From positions 1,620,584 through 1,684,583 of the forward strand of contig JAQFVV010012499.1 of the NCBI GenBank assembly GCA_028023455.1: DNA of 64,000 nt. The letters run 5' to 3'. Origin of the DNA: Epiperipatus broadwayi (Eukaryota > Onychophora > Udeonychophora > Euonychophora > Peripatidae). The notes under the pieces were generated by a model that was given only the letters and a program-made list of their open reading frames with translations, had not been told where the DNA came from and did no database searches. A program made the position numbers and the translations under genes. The first letter of the stretch is position 1. Each line of letters opens with the position of its first letter. Below are positions 39,621 through 54,882 of this stretch, one piece after another.

Positions 39621-40508
39621 ATCCACAGATGGCGTTCTACCAAAAACACCGATCAAGCGTATGTTTTGTTTACATAAACGTCAGAGTAGTATTCACTATC
39701 TCTAACTATAATTCCACTTTCAGATCATGATTTCAAGCTATTTTCTATCATCAGTGAAAGACAGGAATAAAGAAACTAGATCTAAACACAAACTCTGAGC
39801 GTTTATAAAAAAAAAAAAAAAAATTCACGCTTGCAAGCTGAATAGAAATTGTTTCATAAATGCTCAGAGTTTGTGTTTAGATCTAGTTTCTTTATTCCTG
39901 TCTTTCACTGATGATAGCAAATAGCTTGAAATCATGATCTGAAAGTGGAATTATAGTTAGAGATAGTGAATACTACTCTGACGTTTATGTAAACAAAACA
40001 TACGCTTGATCGGTGTTTTTGGTAGAACGCCATCTGTGGACATAAATACAAGCATTAGCAAGTTTTTTAACTTGCATTTTTGTTTATCATAAATGTACCT
40101 TTGAGGTCTTTCTTGCAATGATATAGATTGCAGAGGCTTCTACTATGTGGTGATGCTGAACTGAGATCAGACCCATATAGCTATCTGGTTTGCTATGCTG
40201 AGTTTGAAGACATTATGTGTCCAAAAATAAAATAAAAAAATTCACGCTTGCAAGCTGAATAGAAATTGTTTCAAAAACGCTCAGAGTTTGTGTTTAGATC
40301 TAGTTTCTTTATTCCTGTCTTTCACTGATGATAGCAAATAGCTTGAAATCATGATCTGAAAGTGGAATTATAGTTAGAGATAGTGAATACTATCTCTGAC
40401 GTTTATGTAAACAAAACATACGCTTGATCGATGTTTTTGGTAGAACGCCATCTGTGGACATAAATACAAGCATTAGCAAGTTTTTTAACTTGCATTTTTG
40501 TTTATCAT
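39621..40508. mobile_element. Inverted-plus-direct repeat complex inside (AT)n
   Basis: Unit copies: 39621-39806 (minus), 39824-40090 (plus) and 40241-40508 (plus). The two plus copies differ at only a few positions in about 267 bp, and the minus copy is an almost perfect inverse. Common blocks are CACGCTTGCAAGCTGAATAG, CTCAGAGTTTGTGTTTAGAT, CTGTCTTTCACTGATGATAG, TACGCTTGATCG and AGAACGCCATCTGTGGA. Each plus copy ends in a GCAAGTT-TTTT-AACTTGC hairpin followed by a T-rich run. A 150-bp unique spacer (40091-40240) separates the plus copies. AT tracts flank the whole complex. No coding frame; a recently rearranged foldback-type element. Confidence 0.8.
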
Positions 40509-40520
40509 ATATATATATAT

Positions 40521-43491
<2,971 letters not shown>

Positions 43492-43869
43492 TGAGTGTAG
43501 AAAGAATTAACATATGGATGTTAAAAATCATTAATCCTTTTTCAATGACACTTATGAATAATAACTTTACAACAATATATTCTACAACTGGCATATTAGA
43601 AAATAAAAAGCTTACGAAATCCCATGATAACCTAAAGACATTCTGATGAATTCCTGATAAAAGGCAGTTAATTATAAAGACATATGACAAAGTTATTCAA
43701 AAAGTGTCAAGGGTATTATGGGTGTAGCTGCAAATGTTTATCTAGATGAGAATCATAGACTCTTAACCTGATCATAATTTCTTATTCTTACACAATATGT
43801 TAAAACAGTATAAACCCTCTACATATAATAATGCCAAATAGTTTAAAGCATAATAATCAAGAATGTCAG

Positions 43870-44010
43870 AAGGTTTGTGCATCAAAATCCCTATCTAGTC
43901 CCTTATCATCTAATATCACTATAATATCTAGGTACAGTACTATAAAATCTCAGACTCCTCACTGATGAAAGCAACAAGCTAAAAAGTAGGATAGGAATAT
44001 TGGATGTATA
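43870..44010 (+). repeat. Fragment of the dispersed 1.4-kb family
   Basis: AGAAGGTTTGTGCATCAAAA and CAGACTCCTCACTGATGAAAGC match the corresponding parts of the family. The fragment runs into a TA tract and then the foldback element. Confidence 0.6.
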
Positions 44011-44033
44011 TATATATTAAAATGAAGATTTGC

Positions 44034-44156
44034 ACGGGTTAAATATATAAAATGCATATTTTGCGGGTTCATCCGTGTTAAAAACTTTTAATATTAATAT
44101 ACTGACATTTCGACTTGGTCACACAGGCTTGTGTGACCAAGTCAAAACATCAGTAT
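44034..44156. mobile_element. Foldback family FB, copy 2 (right arm truncated)
   Basis: ATTTTGCGGGTTCATCCGTG and ACATTTCGACTTGGTCACAC, then the inverse GTGTGACCAAGTCAAAACAT. The outer right arm is replaced by an AT tract (44152-44180). The LTR retrotransposon starts in that tract. Confidence 0.75.
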
Positions 44157-44180
44157 ATATATATATACATATATATATAT

Positions 44181-45551
44181 TGTACCAATATTGAAATTGG
44201 CACATAAAAATTTATCTAAAAAAAATTTTAAAATAATCTTTTGTAAAAGAAAAACATAAAATTAAATGTTGAACAGTTTATTACAATTTGTTTTCAAAAA
44301 GATAGTTGAATAGTTTTCTATCATTAGTTTTTGAAATAAAATTTAGAAAATAATTTATTAAGAGGGGGGATGGGGAGTTTTGGTTAGAAAAGTTTAAAAA
44401 AATATAAATCTCTTTTCATTCGAATTAAAGAAAAAGTAATCTTAAAACTAGTTATATATGTGTGTATATATGTGCGATTGTAAATAAAAATAAATGTATG
44501 CATATTAAATAAATATTAAAATGAAATAAAAGAAGATTATCATTAAAACACAGCAATGGCTATTAATTAAAAATATAAAACAACACATCCGCATGGCTAT
44601 TACTAATTAAACAATCTTCCAAAACATGTTGTCAAAGGATTATCACAGGAATTTCGACAACAGATATTGCCAGAGGATATTACAAGGACTAAATAGACCT
44701 TTTTTATCAGAGAATTGATTGAGTCTAGTTAATTACATCAGAGAGTTCAGTCAAGTTAATTGTTTCAGTTCAGATAACAGTTCAGTTTATGATGTATCCA
44801 GAAGCAAAAATGCAGTGCTGAGCCACTTTTGGAAACACACATCTTTCTCCGGCCATCAAATAAGATCAGCAATATCTGCCCATGACATAATGTCAGGGTA
44901 ACAACTTGGAAATCTCTGTCAGTATCTAATTGTCTCCAATAATAATAATCATGAATAAATAATGAAACTCATCAAGGAAATGTCCCAGCTGGCTGGAAAT
45001 ATTCTCACCTGAAGCAGTAACCAAATAAAACAACGTTCTATATCTACATTCAAAATCCTAGGTAATAATATTTCATATTCTTATTTCTATAATAGCCATT
45101 ACATTGCATTAATTCGTAAAGCCTCCAGAGACAACTAATTTGAACTCTATAATCATGCATACAATGAACTATTGATGTGCGTGTTTGTGAATGCTATATG
45201 ATTTTATAAATGTCAAACATTATTTATGTTTTTCATAAGATATATATTATAATGTGTTAATTTAAAATGTGCATGTGTTATATTAGTTTAAAAAATTATA
45301 AAGATGTTTAAATTTAGTAAATTAATGTTAGTTAATAAATTGTCTTAAAACTTAAACTCTATTTGTCAGTCAATTCTTTTTATCAACTCTTTTACCAATC
45401 TCTCTCAACAGTCGAAAAGAAGTTATGTCCTGGAAATGTAATGCTAGTTATATATTTTATAGCTATCATTTGGGCATACATACACTCTGAGTATGTTCTT
45501 CTCTGCCTAAGAGACCAGTCTTTTGATCGTCACACATTCGAACCCGGTACA
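44181..45551 (+). repeat. 5' LTR
   Basis: 1371 bp. Compared with the 3' LTR it lacks about 15 bases at the TATA box (TACAAGGACTAAATAGACC near 44681-44699), so its promoter is probably weakened. It carries about 57 extra bases around 44822-44880. It lacks about 220 bases that the 3' LTR has near 50247-50440. The region near the end includes AGAAGTTATGTCCTGGAAAT and CTCTGCCTAAGAGACCAGT, shared with the 3' LTR. Confidence 0.85.
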
Positions 45552-45553
45552 AA

Positions 45554-45571
45554 TGGCGCCCAACATGGGGC
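45554..45571 (+). promoter_or_regulatory. Primer-binding site, tRNA-Lys type
   Basis: TGGCGCCCAACATGGGGC lies two bases after the LTR end. It differs at one position from the canonical site complementary to the 3' end of tRNA-Lys(1,2), used by many Ty3/gypsy elements and retroviruses. The tRNA primes minus-strand DNA synthesis here. The match fixes the orientation and the LTR boundary. Confidence 0.9.
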
Positions 45572-45911
45572 TGGATCTAAGAAACAATAGTGACTAAATA
45601 CTTTGTTTCTTGTTTAAAAAAAATTATACAAAAGCTAAATTACGTATGTTAAAGTTGTTTAATTTTAAAAAAAGAATTGACCAATTTTTTTTAATGAAAA
45701 GAGATTTATGCTATTTACGTTATTTAAAATAAATCATTATGTTAAATCAGAGACAATTGTGTATTATGGGCAGAGTTAAAGCATTAAGATCGGGCAGAGA
45801 AATGGACAAAGGGGGTAGAGTCAGCATGTGTTTCCATCTTAGTAAAAAAAGAAATAAATAAACGGTTCATATTTAAATTTAGTCAAATATATATATATAT
45901 ATTGTTCAAAA

Positions 45912-46373
45912 ATGGAGGAAAAAAAGAAAGAAGAAATACCTGGGATGCAGATGATGAAGAAAATGATGATAGACATGATGAATATACTGAAAGAAATCAT
46001 GCAAGATCAGCAAGAATTCATTGCAGAACTAAGAAAAAGGAGACATGGAATTGCAGGAAAGGTAGAGAATCAATAAGTTATAGAGTTAGATTTAATTAAA
46101 GAATGTCAGGAAGTTGAAAAGGAAGTTGACATGATGAAAGATGTAAAAATTGAATTAGAACTAGATAGCATTCAAACAGAGAAGACTGAAATAGAAATTA
46201 AAGCAGAACAGGATAGTGCTAAGACAGAGGAAAATATAGATCAAGAAATAGAAGAGAGACATAAGTTCAAGGTAGAAGATAGCATTGACAAGTTTTTACA
46301 AAAATTTAAAAAGATTAAAGTAAAAGTTTTTTTAAGTATCAAAAACAGGTTTATTCAACTATGTTTACAATAA
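45912..46373 (+). pseudogene. Gag-like coiled-coil frame, broken by a stop and a LINE
   Basis: From the ATG at 45912 a frame encodes a Met/Lys/Glu-rich start (MEEKKKEEIPGMQMMKKM), is stopped by TAA at 46074-46076, and continues in the same frame with VIELDLIKECQEVEKEVD and a strongly charged, heptad-like stretch to 46325. There the inserted LINE supplies foreign codons to the stop at 46371. Beyond the insertion the same frame resumes at about 47440 and ends within about 25 codons. High charge and coiled-coil character resemble the N-terminal parts of Ty3/gypsy Gag. No zinc knuckle is present. Non-functional. Confidence 0.55.
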
Positions 46374-47439
46374 AGAAAAAATTATAAAATAACATTAAAT
46401 TTGGCAATACATTTATAAACCATTAAATTACTTAATGTCCAATATTAATAAGATTCCATGTGGAATTTACTATTAGGTGAGGAGCTAACTTCAAATCTCT
46501 TTCTTTGATATCTTTTAATTTTTGTAAAAAAATTAATGTTGGATCAGGTATAACAGACTTGAAGATTAGGAAGCATCTGACAAACCATAGACAGAAAGTG
46601 ATGAAAGTTGCACTTCTTATAATTGCAAAATCCCCATAAGCAAAACCTTCTATGAGTGTGTTGATAATTGGATGTTTTGGTGTATAAATTTTATTAATCA
46701 ATATTCTACAGCCCTGAAGAGAGGAACAATCATTGAAAATGTGAAATATGGTATCATCCTCCCTATGGCAGAGTGAGAAAACAGGGTCCAAAGATGAAAA
46801 ACCTCTATACATCACAAGAAAGTGGCTTGTTGGAAGGGCATTGAGATTTAGCTTTAGAAGAAAGTCCAAATATTTTGGCTCTAGATTACATCTTTTATAT
46901 TTCTTTATAATGGCAAAGTTTGTACAGGTGAGAATGCTATGATCTGGGATAATTGTTGAAAAAAAAAGAAGATAGGCATCCCAATAACGAAGTTTCATTG
47001 GTTTTATTTGAGTTAAAGGTGTGAGAATTTTTGCAATGTCAATTAAGACTTGTGTCAGCCAACCATCATTAATTGGAGGTGGAGTATCTGTAGGATGAAT
47101 AGATAGAAAAGGTGAGTCATCAGGAAAAATCCCATTAAGTCTTGTAATGAGGTCATTTGATTTCTGTAGACAAAGAACATGAAGTGAATGCAGTGACAAG
47201 CCATTAAGTCTTGTTGGTCTCTGCACTATTCTTAAGCTAATAGCAACAGTTTTACCCTTCCACATTAATCTAGAGCAAAGAGAGTTTATATTCTGGATAA
47301 ATGTTGATGAGAATTTAATGAACAGCATGTAGTAAGCAATTCTGGGGAACAGTAACATGTTGAGTTGGGTTGCTTTTGCAAATAATGATGTATAAACTTT
47401 TGAAAGTGAATCAATTATTTTTCTTGCAGAATTCATGAT
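46327..47439 (-). mobile_element. 5'-truncated L1/Tx1-like LINE inserted in the LTR element
   Basis: The minus-strand 3' end is an A-run (T run 46327-46333 on plus), preceded by an AATAAA-type signal. The left end of the copy is truncated inside ORF2. AGTAAAAG occurs on both sides (46318-46325 and 47440-47447), as expected of a target-site duplication. The host frame is the same on both sides. It is the same LINE family as the element at 58239-64000, but longer preserved at its C terminus. Confidence 0.8.
46432..47436 (-). CDS. LINE ORF2 C-terminal part, open frame of 334 codons
   Basis: The longest clean reading frame in the window. It covers the region after the reverse transcriptase catalytic core. 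An SLSKVYTSLFAKATQLNMLLFPRIAYY-like stretch (given in part: KATQLNMLLFPRIAYY) and CSRLMWKGKTVAISLRIVQR correspond to the L1/Tx1 segment '..K..lln..i.pr..Y.....W.g...is...v.rP...GL'. SHFLVMYRGFSSLDPVFSLC and then EDDTIFHIFNDC follow: the C-terminal zinc-finger region, but with the first Cys replaced (Phe-Ser-Leu-Cys). The start shown is only the first Met after truncation, so it is not a real start. No endonuclease or catalytic motifs remain, so the protein cannot act as a reverse transcriptase. Confidence 0.75.
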   Translation of the reverse strand: MNSARKIIDSLSKVYTSLFAKATQLNMLLFPRIAYYMLFIKFSSTFIQNINSLCSRLMWKGKTVAISLRIVQRPTRLNGLSLHSLHVLCLQKSNDLITRLNGIFPDDSPFLSIHPTDTPPPINDGWLTQVLIDIAKILTPLTQIKPMKLRYWDAYLLFFSTIIPDHSILTCTNFAIIKKYKRCNLEPKYLDFLLKLNLNALPTSHFLVMYRGFSSLDPVFSLCHREDDTIFHIFNDCSSLQGCRILINKIYTPKHPIINTLIEGFAYGDFAIIRSATFITFCLWFVRCFLIFKSVIPDPTLIFLQKLKDIKERDLKLAPHLIVNSTWNLINIGH

Positions 47440-47447
47440 AGTAAAAG

Positions 47448-49060
47448 TTCATGTTGGTTTTAAAAATAGATTTAAAATAAAAAGAAAGCATAGGAAAAAT
47501 ATTCACGGTTAGGAAAAATACGGAGGTCTGCGAAGCTTAAAGATTTCCTTATTTACAAGGTTGAAAATAAAACAGAAAGAGAAAGAGATAAAGTAATAAA
47601 TTATAAAAGTGAGATAGATAAGAGAGGGAAGTTAGTGTATAATATAGAGTTAGTATGTAGAAAGAAAGAACCGCCTGACAAAATATTAAAGTAGACAGAA
47701 ATAATAATAACTGGAAATGGACTATGAGTTTAATATAATTATTTTGATGTAGGTGAAAAGCCTGAATTAGAGTTTTGCTATTTGAAATGATGGATTGTTT
47801 TGTCAAATAATAATGGAGGCTTCGTAAAATAAAAGATTTTTTTCCCCCACGCACATATTAATTAAGAAAAATGTTCGTAAATAAATAAGTAGGTCAAATA
47901 GTTAAAATAAAATCGATAAAATTAAGTTAAATAAATAGGCATAATATATCTGTAGTAAATAATAATAAAGAATGACTCATAATAAACTAATAGATTTTTT
48001 TTTGGAATACACACATGGTAATAAAAGGAAGTAAATAAATGATTTAAGGCCAAGTCAAAAAAATATATATATCAGTGTAATAATGAATCGCAAGTTAATA
48101 AAGGAAGTAAAGAAATGATTTAAGGTTTAAAGTAATCAAGTCAAATAAAATAAATAAAATATTTGTATAATAATGAAGAGCAATATAATAAAAATAGTTT
48201 TTCTGAATACACGCACATAGATAAAGAAGTTAAAATAATGGTTTAAAAATAGTATCGTAAAACTAATACTTAAAATGTCCGTAAGGGTTTGAAAATAATA
48301 TTCGAGATTAGATTAATGTAAATAAATATTTAGAATAATGTTCATATGGGTTTGAAAATAATATTGTAGGATTAGTGATAAATAATATAAACAATCTAAG
48401 TTGTATTAAGAGTGTAAGAATTCGAAATTAAAGGGAATGAGGGTAGTATAAAAATGTTTTAGTTAAGGATAAATTTAAAGACATCGACTGGATAAATTTT
48501 AGTACCCATAATGGACTTATTAGGGATCATTCTCCTTTTAGAATGTGCACTGGTGACAACCAGAGTAAGTCATAAGTATCTTTTTCAGGGGAAAATCCCC
48601 ATATCTCGTACCTCATTTTGCAAAGTGTAAGTCAGAAATGGACAGTTGAAAATTCCTGCCTTTCGCAGCGACCTCTTCTTAGTCAAAGTCCGATCAAGAG
48701 AATCGGCAATCATTTTCCAAAGCACAAGTCAAAAATGGACAGTTGAAAATTCCTGTCATTCACAGCAACCTTTTCTTAGTCAAAGTCCAATCAAGAAAAT
48801 TGGCAGCCAAAGCTCTGTTTATAAAAGATCCCTGTGCCACAAAATTAGTTTGTCCTCGTGGTCAATATTCAGGACTCAGAACATTGTAAGCAATGTTGTC
48901 AGCATCGAAAGAAGAAAAGTATCAATTGAGATTTCCCTTAGTATGGAAAGCAAAAGATATCAAAAAGGCAAACTTAGAAAATAATAAATTAAGATTTAAA
49001 GTTGTCAGAGATAAAATGGTCAAAAATGATGCATTGTACTCTCAAACAGGGATGGTGTAA
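47448..49060 (+). other. Non-coding interior of the LTR element
   Basis: The first part (47448-48500) is A+T-rich with diffuse repetition. GGAAGTAAATAAATGATTTAAGG occurs twice near 48028 and 48103 (shown in part: AAATGATTTAAGG), and GGGTTTGAAAATAATATT occurs near 48287 and 48350. No pol motif in any frame. Before the 3' LTR the sequence AAACAGGGATGG (49045-49055) is only a weak polypurine tract. A minus-strand frame at 47549-47854 is Leu/Tyr-rich and probably chance. Confidence 0.5.
48629..48825 (+). repeat. 97-bp tandem duplication in the LTR-element interior
   Basis: GTCAGAAATGGACAGTTGAA (48631) and GTCAAAAATGGACAGTTGAA (48728) each lead through AAATTCCTG..TTC.CAGC, CTTAGTCAAAGTCC and ATCAAGA.AAT.GGCA. 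The 112-codon frame 48646-48984 spans it, is basic and Ser-rich, and has no recognised domain. Because the period is 97 bases, the two copies fall in different frames, which argues against coding. Confidence 0.8.
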
Positions 49061-50587
49061 TGTACTAATATTGAATTTGGCATTTAAAAATTTATCTAAA
49101 AAAATTGTTAAAATAATCTTTCGTAAAAGAAAAACGTAAAATTAAATGTTGAAAAGTTTATTACAGTTTGTTTTCGAATAGATGAGAGTCGAATAGTTTT
49201 CTATCATTAGTTTTTGAAATAAAAGTTAGAAAATAATTGATTAAGAGGGGGGAGGGGGAGTTTCTGTTAGAAAAGTTTAAAAAATATAAATCTCTTTTCA
49301 TTCGAATTAAAGAAAAAGTAATCTTAAAACTAGTTATATATGTGTGTATATATGTACGATTGTAAATAAAAATAAATGTATGCATATTAAATAAATATTA
49401 AAATGAAATAAAAGAAGATTATCATTAAAAAACACGGCAATGGCTATTAATTAAAAATATAAAACAACACATCTGCATGGCTATTACTAATTAAACAATC
49501 TTCCAAAACACATTGTCCAAAGATTATCACAGGAATTTCGACAACAGATATTGCCGAAGGATATTACAAGGACAACACGTAGCAGGTATAAATAGACCTT
49601 TTTTATCGGACAATTAATTGAGTCTAGTTAATTACATCAGAGAGTTCAGTCATGTTAATTGTTTCAGTTTAGATAACAGTTCAGTTTATGATGTATCCAG
49701 AAGTAAAACTGCAGTGCTGAGCCCGTGAAATAATGTCAGCGTAACAACTTGGAAATCTCCATCAGTATTTAATTGTCCCCAATAATAATAATCGTGAATA
49801 ATAATGAAACTCATCAAGGAAACATTCCAGCCAGCTGGAAATATTCTCATCTAAAGCAATAACCAAATAAAACAAAGTTCTTACATCTACATTCAAAATC
49901 CTAGGTAATAATATTTCATATTCTTATTTCTATAATAGCCATTGCATTGCATTAATTTGTAAAGCCTCCAGAGACAAGTAATTTGAACTCAATAATCATG
50001 CATAAAATGAACTATTGATGTGCGTGTTTGTGAATGCTATATGATTTTATAAACAAACATTATTTATGCTTTTCATAAGATATATATATTATAGTGTGTT
50101 AATTTAAAATGTGCGTGTGTTATAATAGTTAAAAAATTATAAAGATGTTTAAATTTAGTAAATTAATGTTAGGTAATAAATTGTCTTAAAACTTAAACTC
50201 TATTTGTTGGTCAATTCTTTTTATCAACTCTTTTACCAATCTCTCTTACAATTCTTTTCACCACTAATTATGTATAATCTGTCAGTGATTACAAGTAACT
50301 GAGCTAGTCTATGGGTAAAACTTAGGCATTGAGTTAGTGGCCATTGTTCAAAGTGTGTTATTTATTCATTCTTGAATAGATAGCTGGCGCATGTGTTCAT
50401 ACATAAACAAAAAAAAAGTGATTTTAATGTGGTGTTGAACTCAACAGTCGAGAAGAAGTTATGTCCTGGAAATGTAATGCTAGTTATATATTTTATAGCT
50501 ATCGTTTGGGCATATATACTCTCCGAGTATATTCTTCTCTGCCTAAGAGACCAGTGTTTCGATCGTCCCATATTCCAACCCGGTATA
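49061..50587 (+). repeat. 3' LTR
   Basis: 1527 bp. It holds the TATA box TATAAATA (49587-49594) that the 5' LTR lacks, and an extra block of about 220 bases (about 50247-50440, from ACAATTCTTTTCACCAC to GTGTTGAACTCAACAG). It ends CCCGGTATA against AT repeats. A Met-rich open stretch 50393-50638 repeats the end of the 5' LTR (45363-45590), a consequence of LTR duplication, and is not a gene. Confidence 0.85.
49587..49594 (+). promoter_or_regulatory. TATA box of the 3' LTR
   Basis: TATAAATA in the context GCAGGTATAAATAGACC. It is the only good pol II core promoter motif in the element; the equivalent in the 5' LTR is deleted. Confidence 0.55.
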
Positions 50588-50599
50588 ATATATATATAT

Positions 50600-50700
50600 A
50601 TAGGGATTCTGATGGACAAACCTTCTAAAATTCATTGATTACCATAACTTGCAATGAGTGGCACTACTAAATGGAGATAATTGCTACAGTTTTAAAATTT
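50600..50700 (-). repeat. Fragment of the dispersed 1.4-kb family
   Basis: AAACCTTCTAAAATTCATTGATTAC and AAATGGAGATAA match the 26.1-kb copy (shown in part: TTCATTGATTAC). With the fragment at 43870-44010 it suggests that the LTR element and foldback sit within one older repeat. Confidence 0.45.
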
Positions 50701-52288
<1,588 letters not shown>

Positions 52289-52504
52289 GTAATAAAAATT
52301 TCACTTTTTTGTGCAAGAGGTATAATTTATCAAAGCCAGTTAATACAATTATTTTTTTCTATTCACAATGATTTAGTTAAAGATTAGCTCTATTGACATT
52401 AATAAAAAAGTTTTTATTATTTGCTCATTAATGCAAACTAATTATATATTGAATTATTTCTATCTTGTAATTGATATATATATATATATGAAGATTTTCA
52501 AGGG

Positions 52505-52680
52505 TTACATATATAAAAGACATATCTTGCGGTTCATCCATGTTAACAAAATTAAATATTGATATAGTGACGTTTTGACTTGATCACACAACTCATCCAC
52601 TGGGTGACTTGTGTGATCAAGTCGAAACATCGGTATATCAATATTTAAATTTTTTAACACAGATGAGCCCACAATATGTA
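52505..52680. mobile_element. Foldback family FB, copy 3
   Basis: Both arms are present: GGGTTACATATATAAAAGACA..GGTTCATCCATGTTAACA (key block GGTTCATCCATGTTAAC) and TTTTTTAACACAGATGAGCC, around TTGACTTGATCACACAACTC/GACTTGTGTGATCAAGTC. The centre is shorter than in copy 1. The left flank is an AT tract. Confidence 0.8.
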
Positions 52681-54882
52681 TAAGTGTTACTCTAATCTTC
52701 TATTTTTTCTTGTTGAGAGCAAAGTTAATGAGTGTTTCCAAATAATATACATTTTCATACTAGAATGACTTTTATATGGACTTGTCATGCAAACATTTTT
52801 TTTTTAATTTCTGGATTTACTTTTTCCTCATTATCCAGTATGATAACTTCCCAATTTCAACATATGATCCTTGATCATGCATAGTCCCTATTTGAATCAC
52901 ATTTGTCTTTAAATCTCTGATTATTATTTTACATTCTTTTAACTATTTTTCTTAAGATTTCTGTATTGTTTTTTTCTTTTTTTACTTTGATCTTCGTTTT
53001 TATTGTCTTTATATAATTTTCTTTAATACCCAATGAATAACCAGTCTACAGAAAAGTTTTCTTCTATGTTGGACTTAGCCTTTTCTAAGTCATTGGTTTC
53101 TGAACAAATTTCTTTGTCAACATAACCGACTATATTTGACTTTTCAGTAAACAGCAGTTTTGAATATGTCATAGCAATCTTGCTACAATAACATTTAAGA
53201 TATCGATATTTGTTGTTCTAATTCAGTAATGAATTTTATTAAAATATATAGATAATTGACATATTTAGAATGTTTGTACTAGTGACCACATTGCGGCTAT
53301 ATAATAAATGCATTATTGACTTAGCTAAACCAGATTTTTGATAAAATAATATGTATGGCTGTAATTTCAAGTTCTTTTGTATAAAGATTGCTAACCAGAA
53401 ATGAGTGTTCAAAACATAATCAATTTTTGATTTTGTTGGAATAATTCTATCTTGCATTGAAAGCATGTTATACTAGTTCAATTATACTATAATAAGAAGA
53501 GTTGTTCTAGATTACATGCTATTATTATCATTTAATTTTCTTCCCACAATATATTTAGTTTCATCACTGTGTCTCTTTGTGTATTTAATTTTCACACAAA
53601 ATTTTACTAAGATGTCATTTCTTTCTATTTTCATGCTATTGATCTAATCACAAAATGCTTAGTATAAATGAAAAAGGAATATGTATTACATGCCAAAGAT
53701 TTAAAAATCATGAGTTCAAAAATATTGATAAATTTTGAGTGGTGAATTTCTAGAGCTAATAAGATGTCTTAATAAAATAAGTTCATTGTAAAGTCTTAGT
53801 AAACTATAAAGAAATTAAATTTGCTGAAATTTTATAATTAATTGAGATGACAACAAAATAAGAGAACTTCTCACAAAAGTCCATACAAAAAGTAAGATGA
53901 TCCACACTAGCTACAGAATAGAAATAATGCTATAAGCATCACTCAGAAAAGATAATTCACAGATTCTAAAAAAGTAAAATATTTCAGTAAAATTACACTG
54001 CTCAACAATGGTTTACATAAAATCCCTAAAGACCATGCTTCAATGTAAGTTCTAAAAAATCACTAATATCAAAATATGTCAATATTTCTTCTCAAGATTC
54101 TTAGAATCTATGTCATTAATAATAATAATTTTAAACTTTCATAGTTCAAAAATCAACAGGAACATAGATAAATATTGTATAAGTTTGTAATTATAAATAT
54201 ATCAAATTTAGAATTAAAACTGTCTTTCTGAACTGTTGTCATGTTTGAAACAATTTGAGTTTTTAATAGACAAACATTAAGCAAGTGGTATGTAAAAAAT
54301 AAAAAAATCACTTAAGCATTAAATATTTTTGTATTTTTGGCTTTTATGAATTTATTTTCAACAATGTTTTCAAAATAAAAAAGCAATAGTGTACATTACT
54401 CACTAATAAATCAAATAAAGTTTCACTATTACTGTGATTTAAATGTAAACCAGGATTAATTGCCAGAGAAAAGCAAGCTTATGCTTATTGTTTATCATTA
54501 CTTTTGATTTCCGGTTAATCATTCTTAAAATATGTATTGCCTGCATTATTATGATACCATGTCATTACTATAATTATTTTTAAAAAATCACTAAAAAAAT
54601 CTTAATTTCATTTTCATATGATAGGTTTTTACATTATTCTTATAATAATCAAATTCCAATATTACAAATTTATTTTCTTTTTTTGATTCATGTATTATTT
54701 TTGAAAAAAATATTGAAATTTTAGTATTTAGAAATGATAAAGTCAATTTTTTTTATCTTATTACATCAATAACAGATTGAATTTTGTTTGTCATTTTATT
54801 TTACAACAGACTTAAAATTAACTATGTTATTTTAATAAATTCTTTTCTTTACACCCCCTCTCACCCATTTTTTTAAAAAAAC
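52681..54882. other. A+T-rich DNA, nothing recognised
   Basis: No gene, RNA or repeat that I can support. Confidence 0.45.

Larger units (their letters stand above)
44181..50587 (+). mobile_element. LTR retrotransposon with long LTRs, no pol (non-autonomous)
   Basis: Two homologous direct repeats (44181-45551 and 49061-50587) start TGTAC.AATATTGAA and end CCCGGTA.A, giving short inverted ends TGTACC/GGTACA. A primer-binding site follows the left LTR by two bases, and an interrupted gag-like frame follows. Both outer flanks are AT tracts, so the target duplication cannot be read. The interior is about 3.5 kb, of which about 1.1 kb is an inserted LINE. The remaining 2.4 kb has no protease, reverse transcriptase or integrase motif. 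Long LTRs with little coding sequence fit a non-autonomous, LARD-like element that uses a partner's enzymes. LTR mismatches (about ten in the first 130 bases by eye) and large indels show it is not recent. Confidence 0.85.

Noticed and set aside
45363-45590. 75-codon frame overlapping the LTR end and primer site, with a twin at 50393
   Set aside because: It runs through the LTR boundary and primer-binding site. The twin is due to LTR duplication.
46247-47436. Host gene at 46.4-47.4 kb because of its clean 334-codon frame
   Set aside because: Its sequence matches the C-terminal part of the LINE ORF2 at 58-59.7 kb, and it has an A tail and target duplication.
48646-48984. 112-codon basic frame in the LTR-element interior
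   Set aside because: It spans a 97-bp tandem duplication. Because 97 is not a multiple of three, the two copies are read in different frames. No domain was recognised.
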